The translations under genes and the position numbers were made by a program. The notes under the pieces are model-generated. The model saw nothing but the letters and a program-made list of their open reading frames with translations. It was not told the origin of the DNA and ran no database searches. A stretch of 64,000 bases of DNA from Streptomyces typhae. GTDB taxonomy: Bacteria > Actinomycetota > Actinomycetes > Streptomycetales > Streptomycetaceae. Positions 8,812 to 16,449 of the stretch are shown piece after piece. The stretch is taken from contig NZ_WPNZ01000015.1 of NCBI RefSeq assembly GCF_009755605.1, forward strand, positions 1 through 64,000, read 5' to 3'. Numbering within the stretch: the stretch's first letter is position 1; the number at the start of each line of letters is the position of its first letter.

Positions 8812-9807
8812 TCAGACGCGCGCCCCCGGAGCGTCGGCCGTCCCGGACATCACCATCCGCCGCCACTGTTGCGGGGGACGGCCGTAGACGGACTTGAACG
8901 CGCGGCTGAAGTGCGCGGGACTGCGAAAGCCCCAGCGGGCGGCGACCACGGCGATGGACGGACTGCTCCGGCCGCGCCGCGCGAGCTCACCGGCGCACCG
9001 CTCGACGCGCTGACGCTGGATCAGTCTGCCGACGGTGACGCCCTCGGCCTCGAACAGGCGGTGCAGATAGCGGACCGAGATGAGGTGTGCGGCGGCGACG
9101 AGTTCCGCGGACAGCTCCGGGTCGCCGAGGTGACGGTCGATGTACTGGCGGATGGTGACGACCAAGGGGTGCCGGTCGTCCTCGGCCGGCCCTTCCGTGT
9201 CCTCGGCGAGGTCCTCGACGAGCCCGGCGACCAGATCCGTGACGAGACCGCCGAGTCGTTCACCCAGCGGGGCGGACACCCGCGGGGCCGAGGTCTCCAA
9301 GTGCCCGAGCAGGGCGGGGAGAACGGCCGCGGAGCCCGCGGGCGGCGGGAGCACTCGGGCCGTGAGGGACCGGAGGGGGACCGAGGGAACGTGCAGCGCG
9401 TGCAGGGGCAGCCGCAGGAAGAGCGTGCGGGCCGTGCCCTCGTGCGTGCCCTCGTGCTCGACGGTGAAGGCGCGGCGCAGGTCGACGAGCGCCGACTCAC
9501 CCGGCACCACGGACACGCCGCGCCCGTCCTGGGCCAGCCGCGCCGCCCCCTCGCGCGGGACGAGCAGCGCGACCGCTTCCTCCGTGTCCGGCGCGGCCGG
9601 GCGGGGGCCGCCTACCAGCCGCAGCGGCCCTGACGCGCAGGTGAGCATGCGGACATAGCCGAACCGCCGGAGCGACACCGACCCGTCCGCTCGCCTGTCG
9701 CTGTCGTCGAGTGCCACGAGGGGGGTGAGCCAGCGCGCGAAGGCGGACTCCACATCGGTCGAGGTCTCGGTGCCCGGCGGCACGGCCGTTCCGGATTCAG
9801 CGCTCAC
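8812..9807 (-). CDS. AraC-family transcriptional regulator
   Basis: The 331-residue protein has an N-terminal sensing half (residues about 25-200, including PGESALVDLRRAFTVEHEG) and an AraC HTH pair near the C-terminus: VAAAHLISVRYLHRLFEAEG and VVAARWGFRSPAHFSRAFKS, ending YGRPPQQWRR. It starts at GTG 9807, with GGGAG eight bases upstream. The gene faces the hydrolase gene across a 330-bp intergenic region holding a perfect 10-bp palindrome, so it may regulate itself or the hydrolase. Nothing in the sensing half identifies a ligand. Confidence 0.88.
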   Translation of the reverse strand: MSAESGTAVPPGTETSTDVESAFARWLTPLVALDDSDRRADGSVSLRRFGYVRMLTCASGPLRLVGGPRPAAPDTEEAVALLVPREGAARLAQDGRGVSVVPGESALVDLRRAFTVEHEGTHEGTARTLFLRLPLHALHVPSVPLRSLTARVLPPPAGSAAVLPALLGHLETSAPRVSAPLGERLGGLVTDLVAGLVEDLAEDTEGPAEDDRHPLVVTIRQYIDRHLGDPELSAELVAAAHLISVRYLHRLFEAEGVTVGRLIQRQRVERCAGELARRGRSSPSIAVVAARWGFRSPAHFSRAFKSVYGRPPQQWRRMVMSGTADAPGARV

Positions 9808-10137
9808 GGAGGGCTCCCTTCCACCGTCCCCGGGCAGGTGCCCTGTGCGTGGTGGAGGGGGACGGTCACCCCTGGTCCACGGCTCATGACCGTGAGTCTG
9901 GGCCGACAGCAGCAGCGGGCGTTAGGTCATATGACTGCCCTTCGCGTCCGTGCCGGGCGCCGCGTCCGAAGTGTGCACGCAGCGGCATGGATCAGTGGGG
10001 CCGCCGGTCCCCTTTCCGGCCGCCGTCGCCCTAGGGTGAGTACCGAGAGCCGGCGGAGCCGCGAACGGTCCCGCGATCCGCCCCCTTGCGCAGGAGTCCC
10101 CTTGGAAGCAGACATTCCAGTCGTCGGGGAGAGGCCT
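9808..10137. promoter_or_regulatory. Divergent promoter region, AraC and hydrolase
   Basis: This intergenic stretch serves a leftward AraC gene and a rightward hydrolase gene. It holds the perfect palindrome GTCATATGAC at 9926-9935, a TAGGGT hexamer at 10032-10037 that fits a Streptomyces -10 element (no good -35 is visible), and the GAAGCAGACATTC motif at 10105-10117 described separately. No open frame in it looks coding. Confidence 0.5.
10103..10119 (+). promoter_or_regulatory. Putative operator upstream of the hydrolase
   Basis: TGGAAGCAGACATTCCA has 5-bp inverted arms (TGGAA/TTCCA) around a 7-bp core. Its inner 13 bp GAAGCAGACATTC occur again, identically, upstream of the AraC gene that follows the hydrolase (12188-12200). 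Both copies sit 20-30 bases before a start codon, which suggests binding of the same regulator. Confidence 0.45.
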
Positions 10138-11160
10138 GTGCTCGAACGGCGCACGAGGGCCTTCGCGGAGACGTACGCCTGCCCCTCCTGGCCCGAGCAC
10201 GAGTCCGAGCACGAGTCCGAGCCCGGGTCCGGGTGCGGGTCCGGGGCCGGGGCCGCGCCCAGGGCCGGGGCCGGGTCCGACGACCCCGCCTCGTCCAGGT
10301 CCCGCATGGCCGCCCTGTGGGACGGCGGCGGCGCGGACGACCCGGACATAGAGGAGGAGTGGCTGGCGCTGCCGGGGCGCGACGGGAACCGCATCAGGGT
10401 ACGGATCCTGCGCCCGGCCGGTACCGACGAGCCGCTGCCGGCCGTGCTGTACCTGCATGGCCTCGGCTGGATGCTGACCGACGCGTACGCGCACCGGCGG
10501 CTGCTCGCCGACCTCGTGCTCGGCGCCGATGCCGCCGTGATCGTCCCCGAGTACGACACCCCGCGCGACGCCCGCCACCCGCACGCCGTGGAGCGCGCCT
10601 ACACGGTGGCCCGCTGGGTCGCGGGGCACGGCGCGGTGTGCCGCGTGGACGGGGCCAGGATGGCGGTCGTCGGCGCCAGCGCGGGCGCCCAGCTCGCGGC
10701 GGCCCTCACGCTCGTGGCGCGCGAGCGGGGCGGTCCTGACTTCCGGCACCAGGTCCTCGTCTGCCCGGTGACGGACTCGGCGATGGACACCCCGTCCTAC
10801 CGGCGCTTCGCGGACGGGTACTTCCTCAGCCGCGCCGCCATGCACGGCTACTGGCAGCAGTACGCGCCCGACCGCGAGAGCCGGGCGCACGGGGCCGTCG
10901 CGCCGCTGCGCGCGCCGGTGAGCCGGCTGCACGGTCTGCCGGCGGCGCTGGTCCTGACAGCCGAGGCCGATGTGCTCCGCGACGAGGGCGAGGCGTACGC
11001 GGCCCGGCTGCGGGCGGCGGACGTGCCCGTCGTGTCGATCCGCTATCAGGGCACGATCCACGGCTTCGTGCTCTTCGACCTGCTCCGCGGTACCGAGGCG
11101 TCCCGGGCGGCTCGCATCCAGGTGACGGACACACTGCACGCCGCCCTGCACTCGGCCTGA
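10138..11160 (+). CDS. Alpha/beta hydrolase, HSL-type lipase/esterase
   Basis: The protein of 340 residues belongs to the hormone-sensitive-lipase group of alpha/beta hydrolases, which cleave carboxylic esters. Visible catalytic features are the nucleophile elbow GASAG within VVGASAGAQLAAALTL, an Asp in LVLTAEADVLRDEG and a His in GTIHGF. The oxyanion-hole motif reads HGLGWM rather than the usual HGGG. Residues 20-45 are a Glu/Ser/Gly-rich low-complexity insert. GTG 10138 is chosen because GGAGAGG precedes it; a TTG at 10102 is possible but would lie on the putative operator. The product has no signal peptide and is probably cytosolic. An AraC gene follows on the other strand. Confidence 0.85.
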   Translation: MLERRTRAFAETYACPSWPEHESEHESEPGSGCGSGAGAAPRAGAGSDDPASSRSRMAALWDGGGADDPDIEEEWLALPGRDGNRIRVRILRPAGTDEPLPAVLYLHGLGWMLTDAYAHRRLLADLVLGADAAVIVPEYDTPRDARHPHAVERAYTVARWVAGHGAVCRVDGARMAVVGASAGAQLAAALTLVARERGGPDFRHQVLVCPVTDSAMDTPSYRRFADGYFLSRAAMHGYWQQYAPDRESRAHGAVAPLRAPVSRLHGLPAALVLTAEADVLRDEGEAYAARLRAADVPVVSIRYQGTIHGFVLFDLLRGTEASRAARIQVTDTLHAALHSA

Positions 11161-11183
11161 GCGCCGCTCCGTACCGGCGCCGG

Positions 11184-12161
11184 TCAACCCCCGTCGGGGC
11201 GCGCGGCGTCGGGGCGCCGGCGCCACTCGCTGGGGGACGTGCCGTACGCCGCCTGGAAGCGGCGGCTGAAGTGGCTCGGGCTGGTGAACCCGCAGCGCGC
11301 GGCCACCGCCGCGACGGTGAGCCGGTCGTAGCGGGGCGCGGTCAGCATCTCGCGCGCCTTGGCCAGGCGTTCGGTGATGAGCCACTGCTCCAGGCTGATG
11401 TCCGCGTCGTTGAGCAGGGCGTAGAGCTTGCGCACCGAGACGGCGTGCTCCCGCGCGATCCGCTCCGGTGTCAGGTCGCGGTCGGCGAGGTGGCGGCGGG
11501 CGTACGCCAGGACCCGCGTGAGCAGCGTCTCGTCCATCGCCGAGCGGACGGCGGGGGACTCCTCGGCGTGCGCGGCGGAGACGAGCAGCGCGCGGACGAG
11601 CTCGGTGGTGGCCGCGGCGAGGGCTCCGGCGCCGGGGTCGCCCTCAAGACGCCCCGGATCGCGCCAGACACCGCGCAGGTGGTTCAGGACCAGGTCGTGC
11701 ACGGGGCTGGCGCGCAGCCGCAGCGAGGCCTTCACCACGGCGTCCACCGGTACGTCCAGGCGGTCCACGTCGAACATCATGGCCCGGGACGCGCCGTCGC
11801 CCGACCAGCCGTAGACCCGGGGCGACAGCTCGTGGAACACGCAGATGTCGTCCGGTCCGAGTACCTGCTGCCTGCCCGCGATCTCGGCCCGGTGGACGCC
11901 TTCGGGCTGGAGCGAGACCGAGATCACGGGGCGGCTGCGGTGATGGCGCACGTGCCGGTCGTTGCGGCGCACCTCGAAGCCCGAATTGCGGGTGGAGAAG
12001 AGCCCGAGCCCGCCCACCTGCCGCAGCTCCATCCGCGCGTGGATGCCCGTCTCCGGCTCCTCGTGCACCACTTCGTTGGGCACCAGCGAGTCGGTCAGCG
12101 CGTGATGGAACGCGTCCGCCCGCTCGCGTGGCGCCACGGTGGACAGATCGACGAGCAGCAC
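11184..12161 (-). CDS. AraC-family transcriptional regulator
   Basis: The 325-residue protein has an N-terminal AraC-binding-like domain typical of actinomycete AraC regulators (PVISVSLQPEGVHRAEIAG, then VFHELSPRVYGWSGDG) and a C-terminal AraC HTH with RKLYALLNDADISLEQWLI and VAAVAARCGFTSPSHFSRRF. It starts at GTG 12161 after a GGGGG run. The palindrome at 12186-12208, lying just upstream, shares 13 bp with a motif in front of the convergent hydrolase gene, so it probably controls both genes. The last-gene positions are only 24 bp apart (11160/11184). Confidence 0.88.
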   Translation of the reverse strand: MLLVDLSTVAPRERADAFHHALTDSLVPNEVVHEEPETGIHARMELRQVGGLGLFSTRNSGFEVRRNDRHVRHHRSRPVISVSLQPEGVHRAEIAGRQQVLGPDDICVFHELSPRVYGWSGDGASRAMMFDVDRLDVPVDAVVKASLRLRASPVHDLVLNHLRGVWRDPGRLEGDPGAGALAAATTELVRALLVSAAHAEESPAVRSAMDETLLTRVLAYARRHLADRDLTPERIAREHAVSVRKLYALLNDADISLEQWLITERLAKAREMLTAPRYDRLTVAAVAARCGFTSPSHFSRRFQAAYGTSPSEWRRRPDAARPDGG

Positions 12162-12185
12162 ACGACCCCCAAGACGACTACCCCC

Positions 12186-12208
12186 ATGAAGCAGACATTC
12201 TGCCTCAT
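12186..12208 (-). promoter_or_regulatory. Palindromic operator upstream of AraC gene
   Basis: ATGAAGCAGA and TCTGCCTCAT flank a CAT spacer and match as inverted repeats at nine of ten positions. The site lies 25 bp upstream of the AraC start codon, and bases 12188-12200 are identical to 10105-10117 before the hydrolase. Autoregulation by the adjacent AraC protein is the simplest reading. Confidence 0.5.
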
Positions 12209-12326
12209 GGCGGGGCGGTACTCCGCCGGGCCGCCGAACGGCTCATCCGGATCGGGCGGGCAGCCCCGGACCCTCCGCACGGCCGATGCCCCGCGTCCGC
12301 TCGGGATCGGCGAGCAGCGGCAGGCC

Positions 12327-12581
12327 CAAGGGCTACTGGGTCAGCGTCTACCGCACCATCTCCGACCCCGAGAAGCTGGCTGCCTACAACGAGCTGGCCG
12401 GTCCGGCCGTGGCGCCCGCCGGCGGTCGGACCCTCGTCCGCATCGGCTCTGCACCGAAGAGAGCAGCGGATTCCGGGGTGCGCCGGGCCGCTCCCGCCGC
12501 CGCCGGAGAAGGCGTCGCTCACCGGCCTATGATGCAGTTCCGGCCCTCCACCTGCTCGGGGAACCTGGAGAAGACGCATGA
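12327..12581 (+). pseudogene. DUF1330 protein relic, internally deleted
   Basis: Reading from about 12333, KGYWVSVYRTISDPEKLAAY and AVAPAGGRTLVRIGS match the start of DUF1330 proteins (small dimeric ferredoxin-like fold). Homology then stops. In another frame, SPAYDAVPALHLLGEPGED near 12520-12578 resembles the family's later SPAYQxAL-LLG segment. The middle strands are missing or scrambled, and no good start or ribosome site is present, so the gene is dead. The final TGA (12579-12581) overlaps the ATG of the next gene (ATGA), so the original pair was probably translationally coupled. Confidence 0.6.
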
Positions 12582-13114
12582 CGGATGCGAGCACCGGCCA
12601 AGTGGTCGTGAACAGGGCGATGTCCCTGGACGGATTCATCGCCGGGCCCGGCCACACGATGGACTGGATCTTCGAGCACATGACGTCGGCGACGTTCCCG
12701 GAGGTCATGGCGGCCACGGGCGCCATGCTCATCGGCCGGGGCACGTACGAGGTCGGCAAGCGCATGTCCGGCGAGAACCCCGACTACGAGGGCGGGACGC
12801 AGTTCGTCCTCACCCATCGCCCGCCCGCCGAGCCGGACCCCGCCGTCACCTTCCTCACCTGCGACATCGAGGAGGCCGTGGCCACGGCGCGCCGTGCCGC
12901 GGGCGACAAGAACCTGGAGATCCTCGGCGCCGACGTGGCCGCCCAGTGCCTGCGGCACGGCCTCGTCGACGAGATCCTGGTGTACGTGCTGCCGGTGCTG
13001 CTCGGTGACGGCGTGCGCTTCACACCGCCGGGCCTCGACCGGATCGACCTGGAGCCGTTCGCCAACATCCAGTCGGGTGGGGTCACCATGCTGCGCTTCC
13101 GCGTGCGTAAGTAG
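12578..13114 (+). CDS. RibD-type dihydrofolate reductase family protein
   Basis: The 178-residue protein is a RibD C-terminal/dihydrofolate-reductase-like oxidoreductase that should bind NADPH. It has the family start VVNRAMSLDGFIAGPGHTMD, the MLIGRGTYEVG strand-helix, QFVLTHRP, and the nucleotide-binding EILGADVAAQCLRHGLVDEI followed by VLPVLLGDG. The substrate is unknown; these stand-alone copies are not essential riboflavin genes. Its start overlaps the stop of the DUF1330 relic. It converges on a second family member at 13175, with a strong hairpin between them. Confidence 0.9.
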   Translation: MTDASTGQVVVNRAMSLDGFIAGPGHTMDWIFEHMTSATFPEVMAATGAMLIGRGTYEVGKRMSGENPDYEGGTQFVLTHRPPAEPDPAVTFLTCDIEEAVATARRAAGDKNLEILGADVAAQCLRHGLVDEILVYVLPVLLGDGVRFTPPGLDRIDLEPFANIQSGGVTMLRFRVRK

Positions 13115-13139
13115 CGATCGCGACCAGCGGTCGCAACCG

Positions 13140-13168
13140 GGGCCCGGCCGGCGGACCTTGCCGGGCCC
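13140..13168. terminator. Bidirectional terminator hairpin
   Basis: GGGCCCGGC (13140-13148) and GCCGGGCCC (13160-13168) form a perfect 9-bp stem with an 11-nt loop. It lies between the stop codons of two convergent genes and can serve both strands. There is no U tract, as is normal in Streptomyces. Confidence 0.75.
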
Positions 13169-13174
13169 GCGTCG

Positions 13175-13780
13175 TCACGCGGGGGCGCCGAGCGGCGGGT
13201 GCTCCAGCACGCGGGGCTTGTACTCGACCAGTTGGATGCGGCCGTCGAAGGTGCGGTGCCCGATCATCTCGAGGGCGACGTCCGGATAGCCGTCGTAGAT
13301 GCGTTCCTCACCCGTGGCCCCGGTGATCACCGGGAACATCACGACCCGGAAGCGGTCGACGAGCCCCGCCCGCAGCAGGGACCGGCACAGGCTGAGGCTG
13401 CCGATCGTGCTGAGGAGCCCCGAGCCGCTCGCCTTCATGGCGCGGACCGCCTCGACGGCGTCGTCGCGGACGAGCGTGGAGTTGGCCCACGTCAGTGGCT
13501 CCGTCAGGGAGGAGGAGAACACCACCTTGGACGCTCGCGTGAGCTCGTCGACGGACGCCTCCTCCTCGGGCCTGAACTCGTCCTGGCCGTCCGGGACCTC
13601 GCCCGCGGCGAAGCCCGACATCAGGCGGTAGGTGTTCGCTCCCATCAGATGGGTGACCTCGGGCTGCTCGCCGAGCCACGCGAGGTACTCCGGGCCTTCG
13701 AGGCCCCAGAACCCGGGCCAGCCCTCTCCCGACGCGTATCCGTCGAGGGAGGTGATGAAGTCGACGAGAAGTTCCGACAT
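13175..13780 (-). CDS. RibD-type dihydrofolate reductase family protein
   Basis: The 201-residue protein has the RibD C-terminal fold: LLVDFITSLDGYASGEGWPG at the start, THLMGANTYRLMSGF, VVFSSSLTEPLTW, the pyridine-nucleotide loop LLSTIGSLSLCRSLLRAGLV and RFRVVMFPVITGATGEERIY. It probably reduces a small pterin- or pyrimidine-like compound with NADPH, but the substrate cannot be read from sequence. It is only distantly similar to its convergent neighbour, so the pair is unlikely to be a recent duplication. The ATG at 13780 is preceded by GGAAAGG. Confidence 0.9.
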   Translation of the reverse strand: MSELLVDFITSLDGYASGEGWPGFWGLEGPEYLAWLGEQPEVTHLMGANTYRLMSGFAAGEVPDGQDEFRPEEEASVDELTRASKVVFSSSLTEPLTWANSTLVRDDAVEAVRAMKASGSGLLSTIGSLSLCRSLLRAGLVDRFRVVMFPVITGATGEERIYDGYPDVALEMIGHRTFDGRIQLVEYKPRVLEHPPLGAPA

Positions 13781-14273
13781 GGCGGTGTCCTTTCCTGGGG
13801 TGTCACGAGCTTGGACCGGCCGGGAGTCACAAACTCATCGGCCGCGCCGGAGACGCACCGGCTTCCCGAACGGCGGCTCGTCCTGGTGGGGCCGCGCGCC
13901 AAAGATGAAGAAGGCGGCGTACTTGACCTGAGAAGGTCTGGTGCCAGGCTCCAGAAGTCCAGTAGGCCCCCGACCGGCGAGGACGACGGCGATCGCGGTG
14001 GTAAGCACCGGCAGGGCGCCCGGCATCCGGCGGTGGGGGGCGTCCCACCACCGGTTGCCTGGACGCAGGTGACCACGACACGACCCGACACGGCGTGCGG
14101 CCGGGTGGTGGGGTGCACGACGACCAGCGGTGCCGGGGAGACAAGTGGACTGTCCAGTTCGGCCAGTGCGGTGCGCTCGATGTGCCGGGACTGTCGACAT
14201 CGCGCTCCCTTATTGAGCCACATCCGGACGAAAGCCCTTATGGCCACCTGGTGCAGGCCATACTGGACGGGAT
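13781..14273. other. Intergenic stretch with a weak membrane-like frame
   Basis: These 490 bases separate the reductase from a membrane-protein gene. On the minus strand a frame ending near 13835 contains LPVLTTAIAVVLAGRGPTGL and KYAAFFIFGARPHQDEPP, which read like the end of a membrane protein, but no start, ribosome site or upstream domain supports a gene. It may be a gene relic. Promoter elements for the flanking divergent genes should lie here; none is clear. Confidence 0.3.
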
Positions 14274-14873
14274 ATGTCGGCCATCCGCGCTCGTGCCCGC
14301 AGCAGGGACGGCACCGCCGCCCGTGCTGTGGGTCATGCCCTCACGGGTACGGCCTTTGCCGCCGGTCTTCATCTGGCGTTGACGGAATCGGCGATCTCCT
14401 GGCCGGCGCTCGCCTGCGCGGCAGCGGTTCTCAGCATCACCGCCTATGCCGTACTGCGAGGAGCGAGACCGCGCTGGAGCATCCTCGCCCTCGCGGGAGC
14501 GCAGGCACTCCTCCCCGCCTGGCTGGAGTTCACCGACACCGACCTGCCGGCCGCGGCTGCGGAGGGCCACTTCCAGCTGCCGTCCGTCTGGCACCACAAC
14601 ACCGTGGCCATGGGAGCGGTGAACTTCCTTGCCGCCCTCGCCCTGACCGCCCACTTCCACCGTGCCTCGGAGCTGCCCGTGCGGCTGTCCCTGGTACTCG
14701 CCGTCACTGCCCGCCGGTGGCGTGGATATCTGCTCGTCGCGCTGAGGTTGGCGCTGCGTGTCCTGGCCGCGTTCGCGCCGCCGGTCACCGGGCCTCCTCC
14801 GGCCCGCACGGCACTGCCTCCGACGTGCTCCCTCACCGTCCTGCTGGACCGCGTCCAGCCCTGCGCACCCTGA
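14274..14873 (+). CDS. Hypothetical integral membrane protein
   Basis: The 199-residue product has about five hydrophobic segments, for example AVGHALTGTAFAAGLHLAL, ALACAAAVLSITAYAVL, ILALAGAQALLPAWLEF and AVNFLAALALTAHF, separated by short Arg-rich loops. It is therefore a small cytoplasmic-membrane protein of unknown function. I do not recognise a family. The C-terminal 35 residues are Pro- and Ala-rich. ATG 14274 has GGACGG six bases upstream. The gene stands alone, with about 250 bases before the methyltransferase gene. Confidence 0.6.
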   Translation: MSAIRARARSRDGTAARAVGHALTGTAFAAGLHLALTESAISWPALACAAAVLSITAYAVLRGARPRWSILALAGAQALLPAWLEFTDTDLPAAAAEGHFQLPSVWHHNTVAMGAVNFLAALALTAHFHRASELPVRLSLVLAVTARRWRGYLLVALRLALRVLAAFAPPVTGPPPARTALPPTCSLTVLLDRVQPCAP

Positions 14874-15120
14874 TCCCTGCACACCTTCGCGCCTGTCGCC
14901 CGGCACGCACGATGTGCCGTGCCACGCGGGCGCGCCGTCCGGCCCTGCCCGCCCTGGCTCCGGCCCGTGAGGCGCGTCCGCGTCACGCGTGGGACGGAGC
15001 AGCACAAGGGCCCGCAGACGCCTGATCCCGTACCGGTCGCCCTCGCGGCCACGCGTTCCGGTCTGCGTGCGAGGGCCCGTGAATCCGATGAATCCGGCGA
15101 AATTCGCGATGGAGGCAAGC

Positions 15121-15861
15121 ATGTCCGTACTGAATGCCGCACGCGGCGGAGTCAACCGCGTGCTGCGCCCTTTCGGTGTGCAGATGGTCCGCGGGTACAG
15201 CGACGACCCCGCGATCGCGCCGTTCCTGTCCGCCCGCAAGGTGGTGGGCGCGGCTCGGCGGGCGGGGATATCCGTCGAGGACTACATCGACCGCTACAGC
15301 GCCGTTCCGGGCGCGACCGCCGACGCCGTCGACGCGCTCCTGGCACTGGCGGACCTCGGCGAACACGTGCAGCGCGTCTGCGAGATCGGCGCGGGGACGG
15401 GCCGGTACGCGTCCCGGGTCATCGCCGCGACCCACCCCGCCACGTACGAGGTCTACGAGACCGCGGCGGACTGGCTGCCCCACCTGAGGGCGCTGCCGAA
15501 CGTGGCCGTGCAACCCGCCGACGGACACACGCTGAGCGCCACCGCCACCGAGTCGGTGGACCTCGTACACTCCCACAAGCTGTTCGTCTACGTCCCGCTC
15601 GTCGTGACGATCGGCTATCTCGACGAGATGGCCCGGGTCGCGCGGCCGGGCGGGGTCGTCGCGTTCGACGTGGTGAACGAGAACTGCCTCGACGACGCGA
15701 TGACGAAGAACTGGGTCGCCGGTCGAGCGACCATCTACGGCATGATCTCGCGCTCCTGGCTCCTCGACCGCCTGGACCGGCGCGGCCTGTCGCTACTGGG
15801 GAGCCACTTCGTGCCGCTCAGCGGTGGGCGGGCCGAACTGCTCGTCTTCCGTAAGGCGTGA
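15121..15861 (+). CDS. SAM-dependent methyltransferase
   Basis: The 246-residue protein is a class I (Rossmann-fold) methyltransferase. Motif I is VCEIGAGTGRYAS near residue 85, the acidic strand-2 end appears in YEVYETAADWLPHLR, and motif IV/post-I regions are ESVDLVHSHKLFVYVP and VARPGGVVAFDVVNE. It would transfer a methyl group from S-adenosylmethionine; the substrate is unknown. The start at ATG 15121 is well supported by GGAGG five bases upstream, whereas the open frame extends about 130 bases further without a ribosome site. No clear partner gene lies beside it. Confidence 0.88.
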   Translation: MSVLNAARGGVNRVLRPFGVQMVRGYSDDPAIAPFLSARKVVGAARRAGISVEDYIDRYSAVPGATADAVDALLALADLGEHVQRVCEIGAGTGRYASRVIAATHPATYEVYETAADWLPHLRALPNVAVQPADGHTLSATATESVDLVHSHKLFVYVPLVVTIGYLDEMARVARPGGVVAFDVVNENCLDDAMTKNWVAGRATIYGMISRSWLLDRLDRRGLSLLGSHFVPLSGGRAELLVFRKA

Positions 15862-15987
15862 GAACGGCGCATCCCCGGGGCGGTCGGGACCCACACCGGT
15901 GCCGTGACCGACGGCAGCGGTGTGGCGGCCGGTGACGGCCTGCGGGTCGTCCGACGTCACGGTCCCGGACTCCACGGTCCCGCCTTG

Positions 15988-16449
15988 TCACAGACGGAAG
16001 TTCCTGTGGCACCACGTGAACAGATCGCGGGATTCCCGCAGCCACTGGTCAGCCATGGCCCTGAACGAGTTCTGCGGTGCCCAGCAGGCCAGCGGCAGAG
16101 TGCGGATACCCATCAGGTAGGGCGACTGCTCGGTGTCGTCCAGGTCGCAGACCGACAGCATGGGCGCGAGCCGCTCGATGTTCCAGGCGTTGGCCGCCGC
16201 GGCAGCCAGGGCCAGTTGGTCCTCCTTGAGGTAGCGGTCGTCGGTGGCGAGTACCAGAAGCATGTCGTTGCTCGTGGTCCTGAAGGCGAGCCGGATCTTC
16301 CGCTCGGCCTCGGGAAGTTCCAGGTCCAGGGCCACCGAGGACGCGTCGGCCTCGTAGGGGCGGCGCTGCCGGGCCGCCCAGCCGTTGACCAGGCGCCGCC
16401 AGTGCGCCCTCAGCTCGAGTGGTTCCTCCGGAGCTGCCTCACCTGGCAT
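15988..16449 (-). CDS. YbjN-like small protein, last gene of the operon
   Basis: The 153-residue protein has the pattern of YbjN/type-III-chaperone-like folds: a helix (WRRLVNGWAARQRRPYEAD), strands in SVALDLELPEAERKIRLAF and DMLLVLATDD, then LAAAAANAWNIERLAPMLSV and a C-terminal amphipathic helix RAMADQWLRESRDLFTWCH. Such proteins are often adaptors or chaperones. Its ATG at 16449 lies inside the end of the Hsp70-like gene (11-base overlap), so it is translated with it, and it closes the seven-gene leftward operon. The fold assignment is inference; a role as a cofactor of the Hsp70-like protein is a guess from position. Confidence 0.65.
   Translation of the reverse strand: MPGEAAPEEPLELRAHWRRLVNGWAARQRRPYEADASSVALDLELPEAERKIRLAFRTTSNDMLLVLATDDRYLKEDQLALAAAAANAWNIERLAPMLSVCDLDDTEQSPYLMGIRTLPLACWAPQNSFRAMADQWLRESRDLFTWCHRNFRL

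Noticed and set aside
13835..14200. Leftward 121-codon membrane-like ORF
   Set aside because: It has no ribosome site or family match, and its first half is Arg/His-rich and unlike protein; kept only as a note on the gap.
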